DNA of 64,000 nt from Anabaenopsis elenkinii CCIBt3563 (GTDB lineage: Bacteria; Cyanobacteriota; Cyanobacteriia; Cyanobacteriales; Nostocaceae): positions 1,013,313 through 1,077,312 of the forward strand of contig NZ_CP063311.1 of NCBI RefSeq assembly GCF_015245355.1. The letters are read 5' to 3'. Both the position numbers and the translations under genes were made by a program. Each line of letters opens with the position of its first letter. The stretch's first letter is position 1. Shown piece by piece: positions 18,257-27,753 of the stretch. Under the pieces are notes generated by a model, which had not been told where the DNA came from, made no database searches, and saw nothing but the letters and a program-made list of their open reading frames with translations.

Positions 18257-18394
18257 TCATAATCTACCCATCTCGTGTAATTTTTTGATATCTTGTTCAA
18301 AATCTTCTTTCACAACTTGTATCTGTTCCGAAAGAATGGGGTGAAAAGATGTTAGATAAATTCCGCTATCTTCAGGCTTGTATGTGTCAACAAA
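18257..18394 (-). pseudogene. Possible gene remnant
   Basis: A 45-codon frame open on the minus strand between an upstream stop and TGA at 18257-18259, reading VDTYKPEDSGIYLTSFHP and ending EDFEQDIKKLHEMGRL. The composition looks protein-like but there is no start codon. Perhaps the tail of a lost gene. Identity unknown. Confidence 0.3.
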
Positions 18395-18529
18395 TCAGTT
18401 ATGTTCATTGGATGGAAGATATTATGAATTGCTGACATTTTTACCCTTGATAAGACTACTATAAATGAATATGTAAAGTTTTTTAACAACATTCAACACT
18501 TGTGCCTCATTGCTTACGGACATTGATCA

Positions 18530-18730
18530 TTGCAAGGACTAGAGGATGCTTGCCGTATTCGCTCTTTCCATAGTCCCCGTAATTTTGCTCTTTTACGACG
18601 CATTGCTCTCAATGCTCTCAATCGCGAACACACTTACAAACGTAGTCTTCGTCAAAAAATGAAACGCACTGGTATGGACAATGATTATATGATTCAAGTT
18701 CTCAGTTCTTGTTTCATTGACTCTACAATA
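18530..18730 (+). pseudogene. ISAs1-family transposase remnant (C-terminus)
   Basis: A frame reading EDACRIRSFHSPRNFALLRR, then IALNALNREHTYKRSLRQKM and MDNDYMIQVLSSCF. This is the characteristic C-terminal end of ISAs1 (H-repeat-type) transposases. The catalytic DDE domain upstream is absent. No terminal repeats identified. A decayed insertion sequence. Confidence 0.8.
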
Positions 18731-19037
18731 TATTCCTCTCAGCCCTTATGTCAAGCCTGATTGAGATGCTCTTACCCTGGGGGGCTAGTAGCCCTTGAAT
18801 GATTTATTCTTTCACATATCTACCTTTAGATAGATGACAAAAGTACTTAAATAGTATCACTGATACCACAAGATAAAAAATACACTTTTTAACCAAAGGT
18901 AAGTTGATTGTGCTATTTTTAGATTGTGATTGAATCAATATTCAAAACCAGGGGAAAAATGGTATGATGTTGCCAAAATAGCCAATTTCCGGCTTTGAAC
19001 AATAATGATGTTGATAGTAAATATACCCGTGTGGTAA

Positions 19038-19058
19038 GGGTTTAGCAATGCTAAACCC
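19038..19058. repeat. 21-bp intergenic palindrome
   Basis: Arms GGGTTTAGCA and TGCTAAACCC around a single A, 100 bp upstream of the CsgG-like gene. Typical of short palindromic repeats scattered through Nostocales genomes; could also act as a hairpin in RNA. Confidence 0.6.
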
Positions 19059-19157
19059 CTACGAAAATATGTGCTTTTTAGCGTCACACATATTTAGAGT
19101 TTATTGTCAATAGGTAACTTCTGGTTAGTTTTAAAAGTAAGAAAACAATACAAATTG

Positions 19158-20153
19158 ATGAACAAACATTTTATCTCTAAAAATCTTTCTTTTCTGCTTG
19201 TAGGGTTGTTAGGAACTGCGTTGATCGACTCTAACAATTATCCCGTTAAAGCAAACACTCCTCCTGCCATTATTGCTCAAGCTAGTAGCCAGCAAAAAAT
19301 CAGAATCGCTGTCTTAGATTTTGACTATAGCGCCTTAAGTAACCCTCAATGGTTATTAGATATTTTTGGCGGTAGTGCTAAAGGTGTCAGTGAAGTATTG
19401 GTGAATCGTTTAGTAGATTCAGACAAATATCGAGTAATAGAAAGAAGTCGTCTGAATGCGGTATTAACAGAACAAAACTTAGGTGCTAGTGGCAGAGTTA
19501 ATCCTAGCACCGCCGCAGAAATTGGTCGTTTATTAGGAGTTGAGGTAATTATTATTGGTTCGGTTACTCAATTTGACATTCAAAAAAAAGGATCGAGTTT
19601 TGGTTTATTTGGTGTTAACGTCGGTGGACAGACTACAGAAGCTCTTGTCTCTTTAAATGTTCGAGCAGTTAACACCACTACTGGTGAAATCATTATGGTT
19701 GCAGAAGGTAGCGGTGTTGGCACTCAAAAAGATGATCAGGTTTATGTTTTTGGAATGGGAGGTGGTACAACTACCAGTAATGAAGGTAAATTGTTATCCG
19801 TAGCCACTCAAAAAGCTGTAGAACAAGTTATTAGCGAGATAGACAAAAAAAATAACCAACTAGCAGCAGTTCCCAAAGTATTACCCCGTGTAAATGCAGT
19901 AGTTGCCGACATTAGTGCTGGTACAGTTATTCTGAATAAAGGTTCAAGTGACGGCTATAGTGTAGGAATGAAGGTTTCTATCGAAAGAGTGGGTAAGGAA
20001 ATAAAAGATCCACAAACAGGCAAAGTAATCCGCCGTTTAACCACTCCCGTTGGGGTTGTGGAATTGTATGATGTGGATACGTCTTCTAGTGTTGGTAAAA
20101 TTGTTTCTGGTAATGGTTTTAAAGTAGGTGATCTCGCTTCTCCCACACAATAG
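19158..20153 (+). CDS. CsgG/HfaB-family exported protein
   Basis: A 331-aa protein. The ATG at 19158 is chosen over a TTG at 19104 because the signal peptide (MNKHFISKNLSFLLVGLLGT) then starts at residue 1. The mature protein begins with IRIAVLDFDYSALS and continues with KGVSEVLVNRLVDSDKYRVIER and LLGVEVIIIGSVTQF. These are hallmarks of the CsgG domain, which forms outer-membrane secretion or assembly complexes. The C-terminal ~100 residues form an extra beta domain (VVADISAGTVILNKGSSDGY). No curli genes are adjacent. Probably an envelope protein; the exact role is unknown. Confidence 0.8.
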   Translation: MNKHFISKNLSFLLVGLLGTALIDSNNYPVKANTPPAIIAQASSQQKIRIAVLDFDYSALSNPQWLLDIFGGSAKGVSEVLVNRLVDSDKYRVIERSRLNAVLTEQNLGASGRVNPSTAAEIGRLLGVEVIIIGSVTQFDIQKKGSSFGLFGVNVGGQTTEALVSLNVRAVNTTTGEIIMVAEGSGVGTQKDDQVYVFGMGGGTTTSNEGKLLSVATQKAVEQVISEIDKKNNQLAAVPKVLPRVNAVVADISAGTVILNKGSSDGYSVGMKVSIERVGKEIKDPQTGKVIRRLTTPVGVVELYDVDTSSSVGKIVSGNGFKVGDLASPTQ

Positions 20154-20244
20154 GAAATAAAAATTAAGAGGTTTTTCATAACCAATTCCCCGCAAGGGGC
20201 AAAAAAGACAGTCGAACCTTGAGAATTGCGTTCCCATCTAGAGG

Positions 20245-20262
20245 CTAAGAGGATGTTTAAAA
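20245..20262. repeat. MITE end remnant
   Basis: CTAAGAGGATGTTTAAAA, the same terminal sequence as the element at 37131-37311 and the half copy at 14181. No partner end seen. Confidence 0.4.
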
Positions 20263-20294
20263 AGTTTTGGGCGAATATAGCTAAAGTCCATTTC

Positions 20295-20545
20295 AGACTG
20301 CTTGCAGCAGCGTTTGGCGATCGCCTTTAACAGCAGCGCTTCTCGATCTGCTTGCAGCAGCGCTTCGCTATCGCATCCCGTCAAGATCATCAAATACATG
20401 ATCTTCTAGTCAGATTTATCTGACTTTAGCTTTGAGACGGGGGTTTCTAACCCCCGGATCTCCATGTAGCATCAAAAGGTGAGGGGGGTATATAGAATGG
20501 CGATCGCCTTTAACAGCAGCGCTTCGCGATCGCCCCGTCAATATC
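20295..20545. repeat. HIP1-rich imperfect repeat cluster
   Basis: Two imperfect copies of a unit containing GGCGATCGCCTTTAACAGCA and GCGCTTC-rich palindromes (about 20317-20410 and 20499-20570), each followed by CCCGTCAA and an ATCATG-containing hairpin. A noncoding, palindrome-rich interspersed repeat of the kind found in Nostocales. Confidence 0.65.
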
Positions 20546-20649
20546 ATGTATCTGATGATCTGCGAGTCACACAGATCCCCAACTGCTGGACAAGTTATAT
20601 GAGATGATGCCAATTATGTAAGAAGTCGGTATCTTACACCCCAATAATC

Positions 20650-21474
20650 ATGATCAAAAGTCCATTGCGTTACCCAGGTGGGAAGTCAAAAGCCATTAAA
20701 CAAATAACAGCACACTTACCAGAAAGCTTTTCAGAATTTCGAGAACCCTTTGTGGGTGGTGGTTCTGTATTTATATACTTAAAGCAAAAATATCCCCATC
20801 TGAAAATTTGGATTAATGATTTAAACCGCGAGTTATATCTGTTTTGGAAATATGCAAAATCCCGTTTACCCCAGCTGTTAACAGAAATTCACCAAATTAA
20901 ACAGACATCTACAGATGGTAAAATCCTTTTTGCAGAACTAACCAGTATAGACAGCAATAACTTATCTGACTTTGACAGAGCAGTACGCTTTTTTGTTCTC
21001 AATAGAATTACGTTTTCTGGTACTGTAGAATCTGGGGGATTTTCTGAACAAGCTTTTCATAAACGCTTTACTTACTCTTCCATAGACCGCCTAGAAAAGT
21101 TAGGGGAGATTCTAACAGATGATGTCAAAATTACCAACTTGGATTATGGTGACTTATTGAAAGCAGAGGGTAAAAACCTATTTATATTTTTAGACCCGCC
21201 TTATTTTACTGCTACCAAATCCAGGTTATATGGTAAAGATGGTGATTTGCACACCTGTTTTAATCATCAAAGGTTTGGGGAATTGGTCAGAGGATGCGCT
21301 CACCCTTGGTTAATTACTTACGATGATTCGCTTCAAATCAGAGAAAACTTTCCAGAGTCTCATGTGTTTGAGTGGGAATTACAATATGGTATGAATAACT
21401 ACAAGCAGGGTAGCGCCGCCAAGGGTAAGGAGTTATTCATTAAAAATTACTCTAATGGCTCAGGTCGGATTTGA
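20650..21474 (+). CDS. D12-class adenine-specific DNA methyltransferase (Dam/DpnM-like)
   Basis: A 274-aa SAM-dependent enzyme that methylates N6 of adenine. Motifs: PLRYPGGKSKA at 5-15, the SAM-binding FVGGGS at 34-39, INDLNRELY at 55-63 and the catalytic DPPY at 182-185 followed by FTATKSRLY. Relatives methylate GATC, but specificity here is inferred. No restriction partner is adjacent, so it is an orphan methylase. Oddity: its last six codons overlap the 3' end of the tRNA-Met gene on the other strand (21456-21474), so the coding tail may have been created by insertion beside the tRNA. Confidence 0.9.
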   Translation: MIKSPLRYPGGKSKAIKQITAHLPESFSEFREPFVGGGSVFIYLKQKYPHLKIWINDLNRELYLFWKYAKSRLPQLLTEIHQIKQTSTDGKILFAELTSIDSNNLSDFDRAVRFFVLNRITFSGTVESGGFSEQAFHKRFTYSSIDRLEKLGEILTDDVKITNLDYGDLLKAEGKNLFIFLDPPYFTATKSRLYGKDGDLHTCFNHQRFGELVRGCAHPWLITYDDSLQIRENFPESHVFEWELQYGMNNYKQGSAAKGKELFIKNYSNGSGRI

Positions 21475-21530
21475 ACCAACGACCCCAGGCTTATGAGTCC
21501 CGTGCTCTAACCAACTGAGCTACTGAGCCA
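21456..21530 (-). tRNA. tRNA-Met(CAT)
   Basis: A 75-nt cloverleaf on the minus strand. Acceptor stem TGGCTCA/TGAGCCA, D-loop AGCTCAGTTGGTTAGAGC, anticodon CAT in GACTCATAAGC, and T-arm GGTTCAAATCC. CCA is not counted as encoded beyond the stem. The elongator Met assignment is favoured; a lysidine-modified tRNA-Ile also reads CAT and cannot be excluded by eye. Confidence 0.95.
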
Positions 21531-21593
21531 TGCTTATTCATCGTTTATCAGCATAGCATATAATTTTGGGGATGGCTAGTGTTTTGTCATATT

Positions 21594-21621
21594 ATTTTTT
21601 TTTATTTTTTTTATTTTTTTT
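21594..21621. repeat. T8A tandem tract
   Basis: Three near-perfect units of eight or nine T followed by A, directly at the uvrA stop codon. On the uvrA strand it reads as A-runs, so it is a slippage-prone low-complexity tract rather than a U-tract terminator for uvrA. Confidence 0.7.
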
Positions 21622-24466
21622 AACGCGCTGGATACTGCTTTAACACCTGCTGTAAATATTGTCCCGTATAAGAAACAGGATTGGTTGCAACTTCCTCTGG
21701 TGTCCCCACAGCAATGATTTCGCCGCCTTTATCTCCACCTTCTGGACCTAAATCAATTACCCAGTCAGCGCAACGAATCACATCTAAATTGTGTTCAATC
21801 ACTAAAATGGAGTTCCCCTTGTCAACTAACCTTTGCAATACATCCAATAATTTATGGACATCATAAAAAGATAACCCGGTGGTGGGTTCATCTATGAGAT
21901 ACAGGGTTTTACCTGTAGCGCGACGAGATAGTTCTGTGGCTAATTTCACCCGTTGGGCTTCCCCACCAGATAAGGTGGTAGCAGGTTGTCCGAGTTTGAT
22001 GTAACCTAAACCGACATCATATAAAGTTTGCAATCGGGTAAAAGCTTTGGGGATGTTCTGGAAAAACCCTAAACTTTCCTCAACGGTCATATTCAGCACG
22101 TCTGCTATAGATTTATCTTTGTATTTCACCTGTAAGGTTTCCCGGTTGTATCTTGCGCCTTTACAAACTTCGCACTGTACATACACATCCGGGAGAAAGT
22201 TCATTTCAATGACATTGACACCCTGACCGCTACAAGCTTCACAACGCCCACCTTTGACATTAAAAGAAAATTGTCCGGGTTTGTATCCCCTGGCCTTGGC
22301 TTCCACTGTTTGGGAAAATACATCCCGAATTGCATCGAAAATACCTGTATAGGTAGCGGGGTTGGAACGTGGTGTACGTCCTATGGGTGACTGGTCGATG
22401 ACAATGGCTTTATCTACTGCATTTAATCCCTGAATTTCTTGTAAGTTTTTGGGTAGGGGGACTTTCTTAGTTAAATGATGTTGTAGTGAGGGATAAAGTA
22501 GTTCGTTAATTAGGGTAGATTTCCCGGAACCAGAAACACCGGTGACAGAGACCAGTTTACCTAGGGGGATTTCCACATCGATATTTTTTAAGTTATTGCG
22601 ATGGGCGTTTTTAATTACTAAACTGCGTCCGTTCCCCTGTCTTCGTTGCGCTGGGGTGGTAATTACTCGTTTCCCCGATAAGTAAGCACCTGTTAAAGAG
22701 TCTTCCGCTGCGAGTAGGGTTTCTAGGTCCCCTTGAGAGGTAATATTTCCGCCGTGGATTCCTGCACCTGGTCCAATATCAACGATATGATCAGCAGCGC
22801 GGATGGTTTCTTCGTCATGCTCTACTACGATGAGGGTGTTACCTAGGTCGCGTAATTTGGTTAAGGTTTTGAGTAAGCGGCCGTTGTCTCTTTGATGTAA
22901 CCCGATGCTGGGTTCATCTAAAACATAGAGTACCCCTGTTAAACCAGAACCTATCTGAGTCGCTAAACGAATGCGTTGGGCTTCCCCACCGGAAAGGGTC
23001 ATGGCGGGACGGTCAAGGGTGAGATAATCTAAGCCGACATCTAGTAAGAATTGCAATCTGGCTTTGATTTCTCTTAAAACTAAATCGGCAATTTGCAGCT
23101 GGCGATCGCTTAATCTTAACTGATCAATTCTGGTTTGGCAATCCCGAATCGAAACCCCAGTTAGCTCTAAAATACCATATTGTCCCAAGCGTACCGCTAA
23201 AGCTTCGGGTTTTAAGCGCTTTCCTCCACAAACCTCACAGGGTTGGTCAATGAGATACTGTTCTAATTTCTGCTTAATTAACTCTGACCCCCCCTCATAT
23301 TGCCGTTGTAAAATGGGGATTACACCTTTAAAATTCTGCTTTCTTTCTTGGTTTTCGCCATACAGCACGGTTTGCTGTTGTTCTGCTGTTAGCTGATTCC
23401 ACTTAGTTTGGAGTTCAAACCCGTGAGCCTGTCCTAAAGTGTAAAGCAAATCTAGATAATAGGAGTTTTCTTTTTCCGACCAAGGGGCGATCGCCGCATA
23501 CATTGGCGATTCCGGGTCAGGTATAATCAAATCTGGGCTAAATGTTTTTAAACTGCCTATGCCGTGACAATGGGGACAAGCGCCATAAGGAGAGTTAAAG
23601 GAGAACAACCGCGGCGATAATTCTTCCATTACCGCCCCATGGACTGGACAAGCGAAGTTTTCTGAAAATACTAATTCTTCTTCTTGCTCCTCGCTGTGAC
23701 TGACCAAAATGTGAGCAATACCACCGGACTGTTTAAGGCACGTAGAAAGAGAATCTACTAAACGCTCTTGAATACTGTCTTTTTTCACTAAGCGGTCAAT
23801 GACAACTTCTATAGTGTGAGTAATATTTTTATCTAGTTCTATGGAGTCGGACAGTTCCCGCACTTCCCCATCTACACGCACCCGGACAAAACCTTGAGCA
23901 GCGAGACTCGATAACAGCTTGCGGTGAGTCCCTTTTTTCCCCCGCACTACGGGGGCGAGAATTTGAAACCGGGTACGGTCTGGTAATTCCAAAATGCGAT
24001 CGCACATCTGGTCAATGGTCTGGGGTGCAATGGAGCGATCGCATATGGGACAATGGGGTTCACCAGCGCGACCAAACAATAACCGTAAATAATCGTAAAT
24101 TTCCGTGACTGTCCCCACGGTAGAACGGGGGTTATGGGAAGTAGATTTTTGGTCAATGGAAATGGCCGGACTTAACCCCTCGATGGCCTCCACATCCGGT
24201 TTATCTAATTGACCTAAAAACTGCCGCGCGTAGGCGCTCAGAGATTCTACATAACGCCGTTGACCCTCAGCGAAAATGGTATCAAAGGCTAAGGAAGATT
24301 TACCCGAACCAGAAACCCCAGTAAATACAATCAGGCGATCGCGTGGTAATTCCAAGTCTATATTTTTGAGATTATGCTGTCTAGCACCCCGAATGCGGAT
24401 AGTATTCTGGCTGTTGTCGTGAGCGTGAGGAAGATGGCCATTTAAGCAGGGGGTGTGATCTAACAT
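21620..24466 (-). CDS. uvrA: UvrA, excinuclease ABC subunit A
   Basis: DNA-damage recognition ATPase of nucleotide excision repair (948 aa, normal length). N-terminal Walker [16 protein letters not shown]. Zinc-binding cysteine groups: CPICDRSI early, CPHCHGIG and CEVCGGK in the middle, CEACSGQG late. ABC signature [14 protein letters not shown] and its second copy [13 protein letters not shown]. Second Walker [14 protein letters not shown]. Works with UvrB in scanning and loading. No linked uvrB/uvrC in the window. Confidence 0.98.
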   Translation of the reverse strand: MLDHTPCLNGHLPHAHDNSQNTIRIRGARQHNLKNIDLELPRDRLIVFTGVSGSGKSSLAFDTIFAEGQRRYVESLSAYARQFLGQLDKPDVEAIEGLSPAISIDQKSTSHNPRSTVGTVTEIYDYLRLLFGRAGEPHCPICDRSIAPQTIDQMCDRILELPDRTRFQILAPVVRGKKGTHRKLLSSLAAQGFVRVRVDGEVRELSDSIELDKNITHTIEVVIDRLVKKDSIQERLVDSLSTCLKQSGGIAHILVSHSEEQEEELVFSENFACPVHGAVMEELSPRLFSFNSPYGACPHCHGIGSLKTFSPDLIIPDPESPMYAAIAPWSEKENSYYLDLLYTLGQAHGFELQTKWNQLTAEQQQTVLYGENQERKQNFKGVIPILQRQYEGGSELIKQKLEQYLIDQPCEVCGGKRLKPEALAVRLGQYGILELTGVSIRDCQTRIDQLRLSDRQLQIADLVLREIKARLQFLLDVGLDYLTLDRPAMTLSGGEAQRIRLATQIGSGLTGVLYVLDEPSIGLHQRDNGRLLKTLTKLRDLGNTLIVVEHDEETIRAADHIVDIGPGAGIHGGNITSQGDLETLLAAEDSLTGAYLSGKRVITTPAQRRQGNGRSLVIKNAHRNNLKNIDVEIPLGKLVSVTGVSGSGKSTLINELLYPSLQHHLTKKVPLPKNLQEIQGLNAVDKAIVIDQSPIGRTPRSNPATYTGIFDAIRDVFSQTVEAKARGYKPGQFSFNVKGGRCEACSGQGVNVIEMNFLPDVYVQCEVCKGARYNRETLQVKYKDKSIADVLNMTVEESLGFFQNIPKAFTRLQTLYDVGLGYIKLGQPATTLSGGEAQRVKLATELSRRATGKTLYLIDEPTTGLSFYDVHKLLDVLQRLVDKGNSILVIEHNLDVIRCADWVIDLGPEGGDKGGEIIAVGTPEEVATNPVSYTGQYLQQVLKQYPAR

Positions 24467-24826
24467 ATCGGCGGGGTAAAAGTCCTATAGTAATAATTCT
24501 TAATAATACTATCTTGACAACGGTTATATTAGAACTTACGTACTATCGTTTGATTATACCACTGGAGAATATCCAACCTCATTATTACCAGTCCCAAATC
24601 TGCATCTACCCCAAGTAATACTTATCAATTGTTAAGGAAGGAAATTTTCTGGGGATCATCAGGTACTTTTCTATGCTTAGACACAGAAGATTAAATCAAA
24701 CTTAAAATCAACCTTAAAATCAACCTAAACACGAAAATCTTTCTTAACATGAAAAATGTTTCCATTCGATACTAAATCTGTTAGTGTTTCATGGAGACAG
24801 CATAGAAAGTTAACGGAAGGTTAACA
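24467..24826. other. Intergenic region between uvrA and the phosphoketolase
   Basis: AT-rich, with repeated AAATCAACCT-like stretches near 24700-24735. No tRNA or larger ORF. Contains the divergent promoters. Confidence 0.4.
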
Positions 24827-24961
24827 ATGTATTCCTGTTGTAATTGTGGAGAAAAATCATCATACTATCCTGTCAGACCTGTTAAAAATTACCTAATTGT
24901 AGAAGTAAATTCAGCTTTGAAATTTTTGAGAAATTTGTCGTTAGTTCCCAGGGAATGTTAA
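24827..24961 (+). CDS. Possible small Cys-rich ORF (44 aa)
   Basis: An ATG preceded by GGAAGG with 6-nt spacing opens a 44-codon frame starting MYSCCNCGEKSSYYPVR. The CCNCG cluster suggests metal binding, but the remainder is unremarkable. It ends 47 bp before the phosphoketolase start, so it could be a leader ORF. No homologue recognised; it may be chance. Confidence 0.25.
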   Translation: MYSCCNCGEKSSYYPVRPVKNYLIVEVNSALKFLRNLSLVPREC

Positions 24962-25008
24962 CGATAAATCCATAGAGTTATCAGAATAATTTGACAATGG
25001 AGTGTGAT

Positions 25009-27399
25009 ATGACTTTAGCAAGTCCCGCACAAATAAAGCCTTTAGGCGCAGAAGAACTGGAGAAAATAAACGCATACTGGCGTGCAGCTAACTATCTTTC
25101 AGTGGGGCAAATATATCTGTTTGATAATCCCCTACTGCGAGAACCTTTAAAATCTGAACACGTCAAACCCAGACTATTAGGACACTGGGGAACAACACCG
25201 GGGTTGAACTTTATTTATGTTCATCTCAACCGGGTAATTAAAAAGTATGACCTGAATATGATTTATATCGCCGGTCCTGGTCATGGGGGACCGGGACTAG
25301 TGGCTAATACTTACCTGGAAGGGACATATAGCGAATACTACCCCAACATTTCCCAAGATGTAGAGGGAATGAAGAAACTGTTTAAACAGTTCTCTTTTCC
25401 CGGTGGTATTCCTAGCCACGTTGCACCAGAAACCCCTGGTTCAATTCACGAAGGTGGAGAATTGGGTTATGCTCTGGTTCATGCCTATGGTGCTGCTTTT
25501 GACAACCCTGATTTAATTGTAGCGGCGGTTGTGGGTGACGGCGAAGCGGAAACGGGAGCCTTAGCCACCAGTTGGCATTCTAATAAGTTTCTTAACCCTG
25601 TCAATGATGGCGCAGTGCTGCCTATATTACACCTCAACGGCTATAAAATAGCTAACCCCACCATTCTAGCCAGGTTGAGTCATGAAGAATTAGAAAACCT
25701 ATTTTTAGGTTATGGTTATAAACCTTACTTTGTAGAAGGTAGAGACCCCGCGGATGTACACCAGCAAATGGCGGCAATTTTAGAAACTGCGATCGCCGAA
25801 ATTCACAGCATCCAAAGAGAAGCCAGGGTACATGGTTATAGCCAGACTAGCAAACGTCCCCAGTGGCCGATGATTATCCTGAGAACCCCCAAAGGTTGGA
25901 CAGGACCCAAAGAAGTAGACGGGAAAAAAACCGAAGACTATTGGCGATCGCATCAAGTACCCTTTGGTAACGTAGTCGGGAACCCAGAACACCTGAAATT
26001 ACTAGAAGACTGGATGAAGAGTTACAAACCCGAAGAACTCTTCGATGCTAACGGTAAACTCATCCCTGAACTAGCAGAACTAGCGCCCCAAGGACATCGA
26101 CGCATGGGGGACAATCCCCACACCAACGGCGGTATTCTCCTGCGGGACTTAAAAATGCCTAACTTCACAGAGTACGCTGTGGCGATCGCCAAACCGGGGA
26201 CAACTTATGCTCAAGCGACCCAAGTAACCGGAAACTTCCTGCGGGACGTGATGCAACTCAACGCAGAAAGCCGCAACTTTCGGGTATTTGGCCCTGACGA
26301 AACCGCCTCAAATCGACTGGGTGCGGTGCTAGAAGTCACAGACCGGACGTGGGTAGCGGATATCCTTCCAGAAGACGAAAACCTGTCCCCCAATGGTCGG
26401 GTGATGGAGGTGCTCAGTGAAACTAATTGTCAAGGTTGGTTAGAAGGATACTTACTTACAGGTCGTCATGGCTTCTTCTCCTGCTATGAGGCGTTTATCC
26501 ACATCATCGACTCGATGTTTAACCAGCACGCTAAATGGCTCAAGACTACCAATGATATTCCCTGGCGGCGACCCATTGCTTCTCTGAACTATTTACTCAC
26601 CTCTCACGTTTGGCGACAAGACCATAACGGATTTTCTCACCAAGACCCTGGTTTTATCGACCATGTACTCAACAAAAAAGCCGAGATTATCCGCGTCTAT
26701 CTTCCCCCCGATGCTAATACTCTGCTGTCCGTAACAGACCATTGCTTGAGAAGTCGCCAATACGTCAATGTCATAGTTGCTGGAAAACAGCCATCATTGC
26801 AATACTTAGACATGGATGCTGCTATTAAGCACTGTACCAAAGGCCTGAGTATTTGGGAATGGGCTAGTAATGATCAAGGTAGCGAACCAGATGTAGTTAT
26901 GGCTTGTGCTGGGGATGTTCCCACCTTAGAAACCTTAGCCGCAGTCGATATTCTGCGTCAGCACTTCCCAGAATTAAAAGTGCGGGTAGTCAACATCGTC
27001 AACTTGATGAAACTACAACCACAAACTGAGCATCCCCACGGTTTAAGCGGTAAAGAATTTGATACAATTTTTACCACTGATAAACCAATTATCTTTGCCT
27101 TCCATGGTTATCCTTGGTTAATCCATCGTCTGACCTATCGCCACACCAACCACAAAAACCTACATGTGCGTGGTTATAAGGAAGAAGGAACCACCACCAC
27201 ACCCTTTGATATGGTTGTGCTCAATGATCTTGACCGCTTCCACTTGGTGATGGACGTAATTGACCGCGTGCCAAAACTAGGTTATAAAGCTGCTTATGTG
27301 AAACAGATGTTAGAAGACAAGCTGATTGAACATAAGCAATACATTCAGGAACACGGCGAAGATATGCCGGAAATCCGCGATTGGAAGTGGCCTTATTAA
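25009..27399 (+). CDS. Xylulose-5-phosphate/fructose-6-phosphate phosphoketolase
   Basis: Thiamine-diphosphate enzyme (796 aa) splitting xylulose-5-P or fructose-6-P with phosphate to acetyl-phosphate plus glyceraldehyde-3-P or erythrose-4-P. The ATG at 25009 is chosen over the TTG at 24991 and the ATG at 24997 because GGAG at 24999-25002 has a 6-nt spacing to it. Motifs: [50 protein letters not shown], and the TPP-binding [16 protein letters not shown]. The C-terminal part contains ATSWHSNKF-distal [20 protein letters not shown], typical of the family. Known in cyanobacteria as a bypass of glycolysis. Confidence 0.97.
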   Translation: MTLASPAQIKPLGAEELEKINAYWRAANYLSVGQIYLFDNPLLREPLKSEHVKPRLLGHWGTTPGLNFIYVHLNRVIKKYDLNMIYIAGPGHGGPGLVANTYLEGTYSEYYPNISQDVEGMKKLFKQFSFPGGIPSHVAPETPGSIHEGGELGYALVHAYGAAFDNPDLIVAAVVGDGEAETGALATSWHSNKFLNPVNDGAVLPILHLNGYKIANPTILARLSHEELENLFLGYGYKPYFVEGRDPADVHQQMAAILETAIAEIHSIQREARVHGYSQTSKRPQWPMIILRTPKGWTGPKEVDGKKTEDYWRSHQVPFGNVVGNPEHLKLLEDWMKSYKPEELFDANGKLIPELAELAPQGHRRMGDNPHTNGGILLRDLKMPNFTEYAVAIAKPGTTYAQATQVTGNFLRDVMQLNAESRNFRVFGPDETASNRLGAVLEVTDRTWVADILPEDENLSPNGRVMEVLSETNCQGWLEGYLLTGRHGFFSCYEAFIHIIDSMFNQHAKWLKTTNDIPWRRPIASLNYLLTSHVWRQDHNGFSHQDPGFIDHVLNKKAEIIRVYLPPDANTLLSVTDHCLRSRQYVNVIVAGKQPSLQYLDMDAAIKHCTKGLSIWEWASNDQGSEPDVVMACAGDVPTLETLAAVDILRQHFPELKVRVVNIVNLMKLQPQTEHPHGLSGKEFDTIFTTDKPIIFAFHGYPWLIHRLTYRHTNHKNLHVRGYKEEGTTTTPFDMVVLNDLDRFHLVMDVIDRVPKLGYKAAYVKQMLEDKLIEHKQYIQEHGEDMPEIRDWKWPY

Positions 27400-27448
27400 G
27401 CCATTGATTAGGGCGGGTGAGTAACCCCCTATTAATTCTGCACATATG

Positions 27449-27478
27449 AGGGTGGGTAAGCCATTGCTAACCCACCCT
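27449..27478. terminator. Hairpin downstream of the phosphoketolase
   Basis: Arms AGGGTGGGT and ACCCACCCT with a 12-nt loop, 50 bp after the stop, followed by an AT-rich stretch. Probable terminator. Confidence 0.55.
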
Positions 27479-27487
27479 TAATTAATA

Positions 27488-27577
27488 TATAGCATTTCCC
27501 ATGCTCGTAAGGTACAAAGTTTTTTAGTTTGAGGGAACAGAGGGGGGCAAATTGGTGTGTACTTTATTAGACACACT
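27488..27577. repeat. Dispersed repeat, copy B (TATAGCATTTC family)
   Basis: Same motif order as 3988-4105: TATAGCATTTC, GGTACAAAGTTTTTTAGTTT, then AAATTGGTGTGTACTTTATT and AGACACAC. Shorter in the middle. Intergenic. Confidence 0.7.
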
Positions 27578-27753
27578 AAAAGGCTATAAGTAACAAAAAT
27601 TGCCAAATTATAGGTTATACACAATCTTCACAATAGAAACCAGCAACCTCTAGTAAGATAGGGAATCTATAGGGTGAAAAAACATCATTTTTTAGCAGCA
27701 CATAATCTTTCATATATAGTGTTTCTGGATTTATATATTAGAGGAATTTGCTA

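Noticed and set aside
20416-20613. 65-codon minus-strand frame
   Set aside because: Runs through palindromic HIP1-rich repeats with no ribosome site; repeat-derived chance frame.
20650-21474. Restriction-modification system
   Set aside because: Only the methylase is present; neighbours are a tRNA, uvrA and a CsgG-like gene, none a nuclease.
21594-21621. Rho-independent terminator of uvrA
   Set aside because: The tract reads as A-runs on the uvrA strand and lacks a GC stem.
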